Origin: CAITWD01 sp963842065
Lineage (GTDB): Bacteria; Actinomycetota; Thermoleophilia; Miltoncostaeales; Miltoncostaeaceae
NCBI GenBank assembly: GCA_963842065.1
Contig: CAWJEW010000002.1
Span: forward strand, 310,001-374,000
Length of the DNA: 64,000 nt
Reading direction: 5' to 3'
In this document: piece by piece, positions 1 through 10,777 of the stretch
Layout: the number at the start of each line of letters is the position of its first letter
How positions within the stretch are numbered: position 1 is the stretch's first letter
Notes under the pieces: model-generated
Databases searched by the model: none
Told to the model about the DNA's origin: nothing
Seen by the model: the letters and a program-made list of their open reading frames with translations, nothing else
Made by a program: the position numbers and the translations under genes

Positions 1-61
1 GGGCCGACCTGCCGATGGGTAGGCAGCGGTCCACAACGATCCGGAACTTTGCCGCCCGCGT

Positions 62-1153
62 ATGGGAGACCACCCGAACAGCGTGACCCCGCATCGCCGC
101 CGCGCCCGTCGCGTGGCGATCGCCGTCGCGGGGCTTGCGAGCGGCGTCGCCGGCGGTGCGCTCATCGGTCTTCCCGGGCTGGCCGGCGCCGCTCCGCCGA
201 CGCCGCTGGTGCGGTCGCCGAACTTTGCGAGCCTGCTGTATGACACGGACGCGAACGCGACGGTGATCGTCAGCGGCCAGAGTTCAGGTGGCGCGGTTGT
301 CGGCCCAGGGCTCACGCCCGCGCGCGGTGCGTTGCGCCAGGAGCCGTCGGGCACCAACCTGCTCGGCGAAGACGCGCCCGACCACGCCTACCGCATCGCG
401 AAGGTCACGGCGACCGAGCTGGTCGGCCGTACGGCCGACCAGATGGCCGCGATCATCCGCGGCGCCATCAACGACGGGTGCACCGAGGTGATTCGCGGCG
501 TCCTGCATAACTTCGGCTGCGCGAGTCATCTGGTGACCATCGACGAAGTCAGCCCGACCTTCTCGAACCCGGCCACCGGCGGCGACGGGCTCACCGGCCG
601 GCACTTCAGCGACGCAATGGCGCTGCTGGCCAGGACGCCGTCACCGTGGGGCACGAGCTACGCGGTGCGGGTCGGTGTGTACGTCGACGCTGGCGTGAGC
701 GTGTCCATCGATGTCGGCCACGGCCGCAACCACAACCTGAACGCGCGCGGCAAGCCGCAGTACGCCGCGTTCACCGACCTGATGCCGGGTCTCGCCCGTG
801 CCGGCGCGCTCTGGCTGGAGATGTACCAGGGCGTGCACATCGGCGCGGGCACGGCCCCGCTGACCGCATCGGAGTGGAAGTCGCTGCCGGGGCGCTTCGT
901 GGGCTTTCTGGACGGGTACGGCGGCAGCATCGCCCAGGTGCACTACATGTTCGGCAACGCGGGGGGTGCCACGAAGGCGTGCGCGAATCCGCAGGCCTGT
1001 GCGTGGACCTTGGCGGCGCTGCCGGGCGTCAACCGCGAGGTGCTCGCCAACGGACCGGGCGAATACCGCCTCGGCAACCAGGCCGCGGCATGGCTTGCGC
1101 AGTTCAACAGCGACTTTCCGTCGGCCTCGGAGATGGCCCTGAGCGGCTGGTAG
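62..1153 (+). CDS. Secreted protein of unknown function
   Basis: The 363-residue product starts with an Arg-rich n-region (RRRARR at about 12-17) followed by a hydrophobic Ala/Gly stretch to about residue 43 and an AGAAPP cleavage-type site. This reads as a signal peptide, possibly twin-arginine. The mature part has no family I recognise. It contains the pattern GRTADQMAAIIRGAINDGC, a few cysteines that could pair, and Gly/Ala-rich segments with aromatic clusters. The ATG at 62 has no clear ribosome site. The reading frame stays open past the TAG at 1151-1153 into a broken Ig-like repeat (see next entry), so the stop may be recent or the neighbour may be chance. Export is inferred; function is unknown. 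Confidence 0.7.
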   Translation: MGDHPNSVTPHRRRARRVAIAVAGLASGVAGGALIGLPGLAGAAPPTPLVRSPNFASLLYDTDANATVIVSGQSSGGAVVGPGLTPARGALRQEPSGTNLLGEDAPDHAYRIAKVTATELVGRTADQMAAIIRGAINDGCTEVIRGVLHNFGCASHLVTIDEVSPTFSNPATGGDGLTGRHFSDAMALLARTPSPWGTSYAVRVGVYVDAGVSVSIDVGHGRNHNLNARGKPQYAAFTDLMPGLARAGALWLEMYQGVHIGAGTAPLTASEWKSLPGRFVGFLDGYGGSIAQVHYMFGNAGGATKACANPQACAWTLAALPGVNREVLANGPGEYRLGNQAAAWLAQFNSDFPSASEMALSGW

Positions 1154-1159
1154 CCGCGC

Positions 1160-1570
1160 AACCTGGCCGGCGGCACCACCAGCCCGGTCATGGTCTACAC
1201 CGGCGGCATTACCTGCTCGGGTGGCTCGGATCCGAACTACACCCGGAGCGACATCGCCACCGCGACCCTGACCGTCACCCAGGTGCCCGTCACCGTCACC
1301 GCCGACTCGACGTCGATCTCGTCCACGACGCCGACCCCGGGGATCAGATACACCAGGCAGCCGACGACTGGCCCCTCAAACTGGACGACCGAGCCCGCGT
1401 GCGCCGTTTACGCCACCACGGACACCGGCTACGCCGTGCCGCTGACCGGGACCGCGGGCACAGCGACCTATGTCACCCACTGCGCCGGGTGGGGCGTCCA
1501 CGGACCACACGCCGACAAGTCACGTCGACGGCACGCTGACGGTCACCCCCTCGCTCGCGCCAGCGGGCGC
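1160..1570 (+). pseudogene. Remnant of an MBG/Ig-like repeat surface protein
   Basis: Translation in the frame of the upstream gene gives YTGGITCSGGSDPNYT, then LTVT, VTVTADSTSIS, and near 1470-1495 GTAGTATYVTHCAG. The text then continues one frame over as PTSHVDGTLTVTPSLA. This layout (Y-T-G...C-S-G-G...NYT...TLTVT, and VDGTLTVT) is typical of the MBG/Ig-like beta-sandwich repeats of bacterial surface proteins. No start codon or signal peptide belongs to it, and there is a frameshift near 1485-1500, so it is a decayed fragment of at least one and a half repeats. It lies between the secreted gene and the convergent HNH gene. Confidence 0.6.
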
Positions 1571-1626
1571 CCGGATACGGCGCCCGTTGGCCGTCGTTCG
1601 CCGGTCCGGTCCGCACGCACGCCGGG

Positions 1627-2268
1627 TCAGCCGAACTTGCGGTACGCCGCCACCCAGTTGCCGTCGATGAGTTCCTGCGCGGTGATGAGTGGCATCTTGC
1701 CGGCACACACAAGGTGGTTGAGGGCGCTTTCCAGGTGGTCCTTGGGGTTGGCGTAGTAGCCGGTGTGGTTCGCGTAATCCGGCTCGGGCCAGAGGTTCCC
1801 GGCGGCGTTCACCGCACCGCCGAGCTCCAGCGGGATCAGGTGGTCGTACTCATAGGCGGAGATGCGCCCCCGGTCGCCGTAGGCGGCCATACTGGCGCGC
1901 TTTTCCTGTTCGGTGATCGCCTCCGGCGGCCGCACCCGGCTGGTCCAGCCGCTCGCGCAGATCGTCGCGTGGATCGTCTTCGGTGTGACTGCCGGGTTGC
2001 GCAGCCCCGGGGTGCAGCGTCGGTCGGGCAACTCGAACAGCCCGCTGCCGCGGGCGTGACAGCTGCCGGCCTTCGGTTGCGGCTGAACCTTGTGGGCGCT
2101 GGCCGAACTGACGCCCGGCGCCGAGGCCGCAACCGCTACCACGGGCGCCACTACCGCCGCTGCGGCGAGCGCGAACATCAGGGTCGGCCGCGTCCGTTGG
2201 CGGCGCAGAGCTCCTCGCAAACCCATCCCGAGGCGCACCACGGATCCCGGCCTTTCGGCGCCAGTCAT
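1627..2268 (-). CDS. Exported HNH-type nuclease-like protein
   Basis: The 213-residue product has a basic N-terminus and a hydrophobic segment at about 30-50 (FALAAAAVVAPVVAVAA), so it is probably exported or membrane-anchored. The mature part carries DHLIPLELGG at 142-151, NLWPE at 158-162 and KDHLE at 176-180. This is the D-H...N...H arrangement of the HNH/ββα-metal nuclease fold found in small secreted actinobacterial proteins. Cysteines at about 70, 85, 104 and 188 could form disulfides. ATG at 2268 and ATG at 2226 are both possible starts. Nuclease activity is inferred from the motif only. Confidence 0.7.
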   Translation of the reverse strand: MTGAERPGSVVRLGMGLRGALRRQRTRPTLMFALAAAAVVAPVVAVAASAPGVSSASAHKVQPQPKAGSCHARGSGLFELPDRRCTPGLRNPAVTPKTIHATICASGWTSRVRPPEAITEQEKRASMAAYGDRGRISAYEYDHLIPLELGGAVNAAGNLWPEPDYANHTGYYANPKDHLESALNHLVCAGKMPLITAQELIDGNWVAAYRKFG

Positions 2269-2353
2269 CTCATCGCGGTGCCGGCCCGACGGCGGCCGTC
2301 AGGCGACGCTGCCCGCGCCGCGCCGCCGCCGCGAGGTCCCGACGCCGTCGCGC

Positions 2354-3823
2354 TCATACCGAGACGCCCTCACCGGCGGTCTCTGCGCGCGGGATCGCGT
2401 CGCGCAGTGGCTCCTGGGTGGCCGGCGCGTGCTTGGGGACCAGGAACACGGCCGTCAGGCCGACCGTCGCCACGATTCCGGCGACCAGGAACGTCAGCGT
2501 GAAGCCCTTCTCGGCGGGCAGTACGGTGCCACCGAGCGTGAATGTCGTCAGGAAGGCGGCCGACATCTGGGCCCCGATGGTGCCGCCGACGGTCCGCATG
2601 ACGGTGTTCATGCCCATCGCGACGCCGGTCACCTGTGGGGCGACGGCGTCGACGATCAGCTTGGCGAGCATCGCGTAGACGAGGCCGACGCCGACACCGA
2701 GCACGCCGATCGCGACGATCAGCTGCCACGGGTGGCTGTGGGCGAAGGTGAGGATGAAGGCCGCGAGCCCGATCGAGGCGAGCCCGACGAACGCAAGCCA
2801 GCGTGCGCCGATGCGCGGCTCCAAGGCGCCGCCGAGCGGTCCGATGATGAGCATCATGACCGTGGCCGGCATGAGGTAGAGGCCCGCCATGATCACCGAC
2901 CCGCCGAAGCCGTAGGGGACAAGCGCGCGCATCTGCGGGGGCAGGCCGCTGCCGAGCTGGACGAGGGTCGGCATGAGCAGGTACGTGCTGTACATGGAAA
3001 AGCCGACGACGACGGCGAGCACGTTCGTCCAGAAGACCGCGCGCTGGCGCATGATGCGCATGTCCATCATCGGGTCGGGCACCTTCGTCTCCACCCAGCA
3101 CCACAGCGCCAGCACCACGAACGCGAGGACGAAGCATCCGATCGTCAACGTGCTCAGCCAGCCCCACTGTTCGCCTTCGCTGAGCACCAGGAGCAGGAGC
3201 CCGAGCCCGATCGAGAGCGTGAGCACGCCCAAGACGTCAAACCGCGATGGGGTCCGTACCGGCGATTCCGGGATGAGGCGCCAGACCAGCACGAGGGCGA
3301 TCACGACCGGGACCGCCCCGATCCAGAACAGCCAGTGCCAGCTCAGCGACTGGAGGATGACCCCCGACAGCACCAGCCCGAGCCCGGCGCCGACGCCGAA
3401 GGTCGCCGACAGCAGCCCCAGCGCCGCCCCGACGCGCTCGCGCGGGAACTCGTCGCGGATGATCCCGAACGACAGCGGGAAAATCGCACCCGCCGCCCCC
3501 TGCAGGGCACGGGCCAGGATCAGCAGCGTGATCGTGTTCGACAACGCGGCGCCGACCGTGCCGACGGCGAAGATGCCCAGCGAGATCACCAACAGCTTGC
3601 GCTTGCCGTAGGCGTCGCCGAGTTTGCCGATCGGCGTCGTCACGATGGCCGAGGTCAACAGGAACCCCGTGAACACCCACGCAGCCCATGTCTCGGTCGT
3701 GTGCAGACTGGTCTGGAAGTTCGGAAGCGCCGGCACGACCAGGGTCTGCTGGAGCACGTATGCGACGCATGCGACGGACAGAATCGTCAACGTCAGGCCC
3801 GGTCGGCGGTTCTCGGCCTCCAT
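2354..3823 (-). CDS. MFS drug exporter, 14-TM (DHA2-like)
   Basis: A 489-residue major facilitator protein with repeated hydrophobic helices across its whole length. After helix 2 it has the MFS signature GKLGDAYGKRKLL, and later ARALQGAAGAIFP. The length and 14-helix pattern fit the drug:H+ antiporter-2 group, which exports lipophilic drugs or dyes. The start at 3823 is chosen because GAGGAG lies just upstream; the frame extends to 4009 but that part has no membrane protein character. The gene is divergent from a TetR-type regulator, and the intergenic region holds a perfect palindrome, so it is probably repressed by that regulator. The substrate is unknown. Confidence 0.85.
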   Translation of the reverse strand: MEAENRRPGLTLTILSVACVAYVLQQTLVVPALPNFQTSLHTTETWAAWVFTGFLLTSAIVTTPIGKLGDAYGKRKLLVISLGIFAVGTVGAALSNTITLLILARALQGAAGAIFPLSFGIIRDEFPRERVGAALGLLSATFGVGAGLGLVLSGVILQSLSWHWLFWIGAVPVVIALVLVWRLIPESPVRTPSRFDVLGVLTLSIGLGLLLLVLSEGEQWGWLSTLTIGCFVLAFVVLALWCWVETKVPDPMMDMRIMRQRAVFWTNVLAVVVGFSMYSTYLLMPTLVQLGSGLPPQMRALVPYGFGGSVIMAGLYLMPATVMMLIIGPLGGALEPRIGARWLAFVGLASIGLAAFILTFAHSHPWQLIVAIGVLGVGVGLVYAMLAKLIVDAVAPQVTGVAMGMNTVMRTVGGTIGAQMSAAFLTTFTLGGTVLPAEKGFTLTFLVAGIVATVGLTAVFLVPKHAPATQEPLRDAIPRAETAGEGVSV

Positions 3824-3875
3824 GGAACTCCTCGGCGGGGTGGGCACGCAGGTGTTGCCCATATGACTATCATTG

Positions 3876-3893
3876 ATGAGACACGATTGTCTC

Positions 3894-3895
<2 letters not shown>
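3876..3895. promoter_or_regulatory. Palindromic operator, TetR-type
   Basis: ATGAGACA-CGAT-TGTCTCAT is a perfect 8-bp inverted repeat with a 4-bp spacer. It sits between the MFS exporter and the tetR-usp gene and overlaps the likely ATG (3894) of the regulator. Size and placement are those of a TetR-family operator controlling both divergent genes. Binding is inferred. Confidence 0.7.
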
Positions 3896-4976
<1,081 letters not shown>

Positions 4977-4989
4977 GTGCCGCGGGCCG

Positions 4990-6858
4990 TTACGGTCCTC
5001 GCTTGGCGATCGCGGCGACGAGCACTGTCGCATACAGATGCGCACCGGCCGGGTTCACGTGGGTGCCGTCGTAGAAGAAGTTCCCGTGTCCGCCCGCGGC
5101 AGCGTTCCAGTTGGCGACGACCACGTTGGGGTGCGTCTGCGCGGCGTAGGACAGGGCGTTGTTGACCGAGCCTTGCCATGGCTTGTCGACGTGCAGGTTC
5201 ACCAGCACCACCGTATGCACCGAGCCCAAGGTCGCGAGCATCGACTGGAGCTGGTCGAACGGGATGTACCCATTGTTGCCCAGCTGGATGATCACCAGCT
5301 TCGGATGCAGGCGGTGCTCATATTCGGCCACCAGGGGCAGTGCGGAGGGGAACTGCCGGCCCTCGACTGCGTTGACGATCAGATGCCGACCGAACACGGT
5401 CTGCAGCGCTGGCGCCGCGCCGAGCATCACCGAGTCGCCGACGGCGACCACCGGACCCTCGGCCACCGCGGCCTGGAACCGTCGCTTGGTCTCAGCCGCC
5501 GTCAGGCGCGATCCGACCGTCGTGCCCGCAAACACGCCCTTGCCGGCCGAGGCCGGCACGACCTTCAGCGTCGGTGTGTGGGCCGGCACGAGCACGACGA
5601 AGACGGCCAGCACGACGGTCGCGGCCCCCGCAGCGAACGTGACCATGCGGCGCCTGCGCCCGGCCTCGCCGGGGATGAACAGCTGGTCACGGATGCCCCG
5701 CAGCCCGTGGACCCGGATCGGGATCTCGATGTAGCGGTACGACAGCTCGGCGATGCCGACCGTCACCGCGACCTGCATCACCAAGAGCGGCGGCCCGCCG
5801 AACGGCACGTCGGTATGCGCCCGGGTCAGCTCGAGGACGGGCCAGTGCCACAGGTAGATGCCGTAGCTGCGTTTGCCGATCCACACGAACAGGGGCAGTG
5901 CGAAGGCCCGGCCCAACTGCGATGACGGGTGCGCCACGACCGCCAACAGGACAGCGGTCACGAGAGCAACGGTGAGAAAGCCCCCCTGGTAGAGCCAGCG
6001 GTCGAACTCGCCGAGCCACATCATCAGGCCGATGAGCGCGGCGAGCGCGGCGACGCCGAGCACGTCCAGCAGTACGGCCGCGCGGCGGTTGCGCGTCGGG
6101 GCAAGCCGCGTTGCCGGCCACGCGAAGGCCATCAGGACACCAACCAGAAGGCCGGCGGCGCGGGTGTCGGTGCCGTAGTAGATCCGCGACGGGTCGGTGA
6201 ACGGCTGGTAGAGGACCCACGCGAGGATCGTCGACGCGGCGAGGCCGGCGAGCACGCCGTAGACCAGGCGCCGCTTGCCGAACCAGAGCATCCCGGCGGC
6301 GAGGATCGGCGGCCACAGCAGATAGAACTGCTCCTCGACCGCCAGCGACCACAGGTGCTGGAACACCGACGGCCGGGCGAACTGGGCGAAGTACGACTGC
6401 TTGGCGAAGATCAGGTACCAGTTGGTGACATAGAACAGTGACGCGACGACGGCGCCGCGCAGCGCACCAACCTCGTCCGGGTGCAGCAGTGACATCACCG
6501 CCAGCACCACGACGATCATCACCATGACCGCCGGCAGCAGGCGGCGCGCCCGCCGCAGCCAGAACCGCGGCAGGTCGATCTTGCCGGTGACCTGCAGCTC
6601 CACGAGCAGCAGCGAGGTGATCAGGTAGCCGCTGATCACCAGAAACACGTCGACGCCGAGGAAGCCGCCCGGCAACCACGAGAGCCCGCCGTGATAGGCG
6701 AACACCGCCGCGACGGCGAGCGCTCGCAGCCCGTCGACGCCGGGCATGTATGCCAGCCGCGGCGCACGCCCGCGACCGGTGTCGTCGGGCTCCGGCCAGG
6801 GTGCCGGTTCGTGTGCGCTCACAAGCCCCTGCGTGCGCGACGGCAGACCAGGGGGCAC
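4990..6858 (-). CDS. Membrane acyltransferase (Acyltransferase_3/OafA type) with C-terminal SGNH domain
   Basis: The 622-residue protein has about 11 membrane helices from residue 40 to 430. The family start motif GVDGLRALAVAAVFAYHGG and the signature GVDVFLVISGYLI are present, as in peptidoglycan/LPS O-acetylases. The C-terminal ~170 residues are an extracytoplasmic SGNH-type domain with VGDSVMLGA (catalytic Ser block), LGNNG, and DGTHVNPAGA with the Asp/His pair. It probably transfers acyl groups to a cell-wall or exported glycan. The first ~35 residues are Pro-rich and cytoplasmic; GTG 6822 is another possible start. It is convergent with the tetR-usp gene. Confidence 0.85.
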   Translation of the reverse strand: MPPGLPSRTQGLVSAHEPAPWPEPDDTGRGRAPRLAYMPGVDGLRALAVAAVFAYHGGLSWLPGGFLGVDVFLVISGYLITSLLLVELQVTGKIDLPRFWLRRARRLLPAVMVMIVVVLAVMSLLHPDEVGALRGAVVASLFYVTNWYLIFAKQSYFAQFARPSVFQHLWSLAVEEQFYLLWPPILAAGMLWFGKRRLVYGVLAGLAASTILAWVLYQPFTDPSRIYYGTDTRAAGLLVGVLMAFAWPATRLAPTRNRRAAVLLDVLGVAALAALIGLMMWLGEFDRWLYQGGFLTVALVTAVLLAVVAHPSSQLGRAFALPLFVWIGKRSYGIYLWHWPVLELTRAHTDVPFGGPPLLVMQVAVTVGIAELSYRYIEIPIRVHGLRGIRDQLFIPGEAGRRRRMVTFAAGAATVVLAVFVVLVPAHTPTLKVVPASAGKGVFAGTTVGSRLTAAETKRRFQAAVAEGPVVAVGDSVMLGAAPALQTVFGRHLIVNAVEGRQFPSALPLVAEYEHRLHPKLVIIQLGNNGYIPFDQLQSMLATLGSVHTVVLVNLHVDKPWQGSVNNALSYAAQTHPNVVVANWNAAAGGHGNFFYDGTHVNPAGAHLYATVLVAAIAKRGP

Positions 6859-7115
6859 GCGCAGCGGAGCCCCGCCGCGCCCGTGGGGAGCACGGTATCC
6901 CCGATCAGCGTTATCACGTCACTGTTGGTCCGGCGCGGCGCGCGGACGTTGTCTCCGAAGCATGGGGGACATGACAGCACGCCCATTGTGCAACGGATGC
7001 TGGGCAATTACCAACACCACCGCGCGAGGGTGCCGGCGACGGGCGCCAGGCTCAGCTCGGGACGCGCTCCCCGAGGGGCGTGCGGGGGTTGAGCGGGGCC
7101 GGGTCCGGGGCTTCC

Positions 7116-8573
7116 TCAGCGCAGCGTCGTGCGCAGGGGCACCTCCCGAATGAACCAAGTCAGCGCGAAGGCCAGCACTGAGGCGATCGCCGCGACGACA
7201 AACACCGTCCCGAGCGCCGACGAGAAGCCGTCGAGGTAGATGCTGCGGATCCCTGCGGGCAGGGCGGCCACGGCGGCTGGGTTGACGTTGCCCGAGTGCG
7301 CCAGCGCGCCCGCGCTGGCCGGCAGACGGCTGGTGAGTTCGGCGATCAGCCGGCTGGTGAACACCGCCCCCAGGGCGGCGGTCCCGAGGGATCCACCGAT
7401 CGAGCGGAACAGCGTCGCCCCAGCGGTCGCGACGCCCAGGTCCTCATAGGGCGCGTCGTTTTGGACGGCGAGGATCAGCACCTGCATGACCATGCCGAGC
7501 CCGAACCCGAGGACGACCATGAATCCGGCCGCCGTGGCGGTCGATGTGCCGGGTCCCATCTGGGAGAGCAGTGCCAGGCCGACGACGGTCAGGGCCGTCC
7601 CGACGATCGGGTAGATGCGGTAGCGGCCGGTGCGGGCGATCAGGCGCCCCGACCCGACCGAGGACACGATCAGGCCGAGCATCAAGGGCAGCAGCTGCAA
7701 GCCCGATGCCGTCGGGCTCGCGCCGCGCACGACCTGCTGGAAGAGCGGCAGGAATGTTAACGCGCCATAGAGCGAGAAGCCGATGATGAACCCGACCGCG
7801 CTGGTGAGCGTGAACGTACGGCTGTGCCAGAGGCGGGGAGGAAGGACAGGCTCGGCGGCACGCCGCTCGACGAGAAAGAACGCCACGAGCGCAGCGACGC
7901 CGCCGATCCCGAGGACGGCGACCGTGGGCGACGACCAGGCGAGCGTGTTGCCGCCCAGGGTCGTCACCAGCACGATGGAGGTAAGCCCGATCGCCAGCAG
8001 CGACGTGCCCAGGTAGTCGATGGCAGGACGCGCGGTCCCGGCGATGCTGGGGAACGCGACCGCCAACACGCCGAGGGCGACGAGCCCCAGCGGGAGGTTG
8101 ATGTAGAAGATCCAACGCCAGCTCAGGTGCGTGGTGATGAACCCGCCCAGCAGCGGGCCGGCGACGCTGGCGGCGCCGAAGATGGCGATGAACAGCCCCG
8201 TGTAGCGGCCACGCTGGCGCGGCGCGACGACGTCGCCGAGGGCGGCCTGCGCACCGACCATGAGCCCGCCACCGCCGAGCCCCTGCAGCGCGCGGAACAT
8301 GATCAGCTCGGTCATCGACTGAGCGAGCCCGCACAGCGCCGAGCCGATCAGGAAGATGACGATGGCCACCTGCAGGACGCGCTTGCGCCCGTAGAGGTCG
8401 CCAAGCTTGCCGTAGAGCGGGGTGATGACCGTCTGGGCGAGCAAGTACGCCGTCACGACCCACGACAAGTGCTCCAGACCGCCGAGGTCGCCGACGATCG
8501 TCGGGAGGGCGGTGGCGACGATGGTCTGGTCGAGCGCCGCCAGCAGCATCACGACCATCAGGCTGCCGAGCAC
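7116..8573 (-). CDS. MFS drug exporter, EmrB/QacA (DHA2) family
   Basis: A 485-residue, 14-helix transporter. It begins directly in helix 1 with the DHA2 signature LDQTIVATALPTI, followed by LYGKLGDLYGRKRVL (MFS motif A), ALQGLGGGGLM and WRWIFYINLPLG. This is the typical EmrB/QacA pattern of proton-driven multidrug export. The start is GTG 8573; the same frame has a stop at 8613-8615, so no much longer N-terminus is possible. It follows a broken marR gene on the same strand with a 39-bp gap, the common marR-exporter operon layout. Confidence 0.87.
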   Translation of the reverse strand: MLGSLMVVMLLAALDQTIVATALPTIVGDLGGLEHLSWVVTAYLLAQTVITPLYGKLGDLYGRKRVLQVAIVIFLIGSALCGLAQSMTELIMFRALQGLGGGGLMVGAQAALGDVVAPRQRGRYTGLFIAIFGAASVAGPLLGGFITTHLSWRWIFYINLPLGLVALGVLAVAFPSIAGTARPAIDYLGTSLLAIGLTSIVLVTTLGGNTLAWSSPTVAVLGIGGVAALVAFFLVERRAAEPVLPPRLWHSRTFTLTSAVGFIIGFSLYGALTFLPLFQQVVRGASPTASGLQLLPLMLGLIVSSVGSGRLIARTGRYRIYPIVGTALTVVGLALLSQMGPGTSTATAAGFMVVLGFGLGMVMQVLILAVQNDAPYEDLGVATAGATLFRSIGGSLGTAALGAVFTSRLIAELTSRLPASAGALAHSGNVNPAAVAALPAGIRSIYLDGFSSALGTVFVVAAIASVLAFALTWFIREVPLRTTLR

Positions 8574-8612
8574 AGCCAGCGAGCTGACGGCGGCGGTCGG
8601 TGCCGTGCGCGG

Positions 8613-9106
8613 TCACATCGCCTCCATCACGGCCGCGAGCAGCCGCAGCACACGCGGCGCGGCGGCAAGCTCCGCCGGATCCAGCGTGGCAAGGGCGTCC
8701 TCAAAGACGCGGCGGGCCTCGTTGCGCCTCTGGTCGCGCAGCAGGCGCCCGCGCGCGGTGAGGCGGGTCAAGACGACCCGCCGGTCGCTCTCGGATCGCT
8801 CGCGCCTGACGAGGCCCTTCTGCTCGAGGATATCGAGCATGCAGGTCACGCTGGCCGGTGTCATACCGGCCTTTCGGCGAGCCTGCGCGCCGGGGCGCCG
8901 GCGTCGTCCTCGACTTCGGCGAGGACGCGAGCCTGGGCGAAGCTGAGCTCGCCCGTGTGCCGGGCGTCCCGGCCGCGCAGGCGGCGCTGTGCGACCAGCA
9001 GCTCGCTGAACGCATCGAGCACCTCGCCAACGGCTGCGGCCTGCGCACCAGCGGTCGGCGACGGTCGCGGGGAGGAGGACGTCGTCCATAAACACGACGG
9101 TACCAA
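8613..9106 (-). pseudogene. MarR-family regulator, frameshifted
   Basis: Two frames together make one MarR protein. Upstream of about 8880 the text reads GEVLDAFSELLVAQRRLRG...SFAQARVLAEVEDDAGAPARRLAE. Downstream, one frame over, it reads AGMTPASVTCMLDILEQKGLVRRERSESD and RRVVLTRLTARG, the recognition helix and wing. The seam is in the CCGAAAGGCC stretch near 8875-8885, where intact relatives read LAE-AGMTPASVT. The true start is unclear: TTG 9106 in one frame, ATG 9089 in the other. If functional, it would repress the exporter gene that follows. One lost or gained base explains the break, so a consensus error is possible. Confidence 0.75.
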
Positions 9107-9119
9107 AGCATTCGGTACC
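9099..9119. promoter_or_regulatory. Candidate MarR operator
   Basis: GGTACCAAAGCATTCGGTACC contains the near-perfect dyad TACCAAA-GCA-TTCGGTA (6 of 7 pairs) directly before the marR start. This position suits autoregulation and control of the downstream exporter. Inference from placement and symmetry. Confidence 0.45.
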
Positions 9120-9250
9120 TAATCAATCGGCCGCGGCCATCGCCCGGCCTCGCGCACAGAGCTGGCGCGCTCGGGCTAGGCTTGGCGCACGTCCGGCGCG
9201 GGTCTCGGTCCGGCCGGACGCGGCCGATGTCCCCCAGGAAGGACGCCCGC

Positions 9251-10041
9251 ATGCAACTGCACGACCGTCATGTCGTCATCACCGGCGCCTCGCGCGGCAT
9301 CGGCGCCGCGATCGCGCGCGAATGCGCGGCGCGCGGCGCTCGCGTCACGCTGGTCGCGCGCAGCGCCGGGCCGCTCGCGGATCTTGCGACGGACCTCGGC
9401 GGTCACGCGATCGCGGCCGACCTGAGCGACCCGTCCGTGATGGCCGGCCTCGTAGCGCGCATCGACCAGGAGGCGGGACCCGTCGACGTCCTGGTCAACA
9501 ACGCGGGTGTTGACGTGGCCGGCGGGTTCGCCGAGCTCGACCGCCGACGATCTCGAGCGCGTGATCCGGCTCAACGTGCTCGCGGTCACCGAACTCACCC
9601 GCCAGGCGCTGCCCGGGCATGATTGCTCGCGGGCGCGGCCATCTGGTGATGATGTCCTCGATGGCAGGGTCCGGAACGTTTCCCGGGCTTGCCGTGTACT
9701 CGGCACGAAGGCCTACGTGACGCATATGTCCGAGGGCATCCGACTCGAGCTCAGGGTCTCCCGGTCGGCCTGACGATCGTCGAGCCGGGTCTGGTGACGC
9801 CGACCGACATGGCCGATTCGGTGCTGGCTCTACCCACCGACGGCCGCGTCGTTTGCACGATTCAACGGCTCAGACTGCTGGCCGACGTCGACCGCGACAC
9901 GCTGGTGCGCAATGTCGTGACGCGATCGAGCAGGATAAGCGCAACGTCCGCTATCCGAAGCGGGCGCGGCTATCTTCGCAGTTCACCAACGCGCCGCAGC
10001 GTCTGCTGAGCGTGTTCTTGTTCGGGGTGCCGCGGCGCTAG
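9251..10041 (+). pseudogene. Short-chain dehydrogenase/reductase, multiply frameshifted
   Basis: From ATG 9251 the text is a clean SDR start: HVVITGASRGIGAAIARECA (TGxxxGIG) and VDVLVNNAGVDVAGGFAELD (NNAG). Near 9540 it moves to another frame (ADDLERVIRLNVLAVTELTR). Near 9615 it moves again (MIARGRGHLVMMSSMAGSG, with TKAYVTHMSEGIRLEL after). Near 9740 it moves to LPVGLTIVEPGLVTPTDMAD, and near 9920 to DAIEQDKRNVRYPKRAR, ending with FLFGVPRR at 10041. At least four frame changes are needed. The catalytic Ser and Tyr-x-x-x-Lys region is recognisable (YSATKAY) after correction. Substrate unknown. Confidence 0.8.
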
Positions 10042-10066
10042 CCGCCTGCGCGCGGCGCGCCCGAGC

Positions 10067-10727
10067 TCAGACCGCGTTGCTCGCGAGGTTGACCAGCGCG
10101 GCCGCCAGGAGGATCCTCGGCGCGATCCCGGCGATGCCGAGCACCAGCCCGATCAGCGCGATCAGCGCATCTTCGAGCAGCACGCCCAGCGCGAGAACGA
10201 CCACGCCCAGGGACGGCAAAGTGTCAAGCCCGGTGAACGGGCGCGCCAGGAACGCGTTGACGGTCCCGCAGCGCACCAGCGCGCCGAACACGGCCGTCGA
10301 CCGGCGCCGCCGCCGCAGTGCGTCCATGCGTGGGCGCGAGATGCGCTCGAGCGTGCGGATGACCCACAACCGGGCGCGGATGAACCGGGAGTGCCCGTCC
10401 TGGCCGCCGACGTTGAGCCCGCGCCAGCGCTCCGGGATCCAAATCTCGTCGCGTCCGAGCACGAGCTGCACGGCCCCGCGCGCCACGAGGATCTCGAAGA
10501 CGGGCGTTGCGCCCCCCAAGGGGCAGCGGCAGCGCCGGGACGGCCATCAGCATGACGAACATGACCGCCAGGCTCTTGGGAACGAACAGGTCGATGAGCC
10601 CGCCGAGTGAGGTGTCGCCGCCGCGCAGCCACCGCGCGAGCTGATCGCTGAGGCGCTCGCCTGCGGGTCCGGGCGCATCGTCGCGCGGGGCATCGGGGCA
10701 TCCTAGCCGCCCGATGGCGGGCGTCAT
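10067..10727 (-). pseudogene. ExoD-like membrane protein, frameshifted
   Basis: The N-terminal part (from ATG 10727) reads LSDQLARWLRGGDTSLGGLI, then SLAVMFVMLMAVPALPLPLGG. Near 10518 the frame changes and continues ATPVFEILVARGAVQLVLGRD, EIWIPERWRG and a hydrophobic tail (LPSLGVVVLALGVLLEDALI). Together this is the length and layout of the exopolysaccharide-synthesis ExoD family, a four-helix membrane protein. A CCCCCC run at 10515-10520 sits at the seam, so an uncounted C could be the cause. Role in exopolysaccharide is by family only. Confidence 0.72.
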
Positions 10728-10777
10728 CTTGGCAAGGTCGTCACAATGGCTGGGCCTCTGGGACCGGGAGTTCTGTG

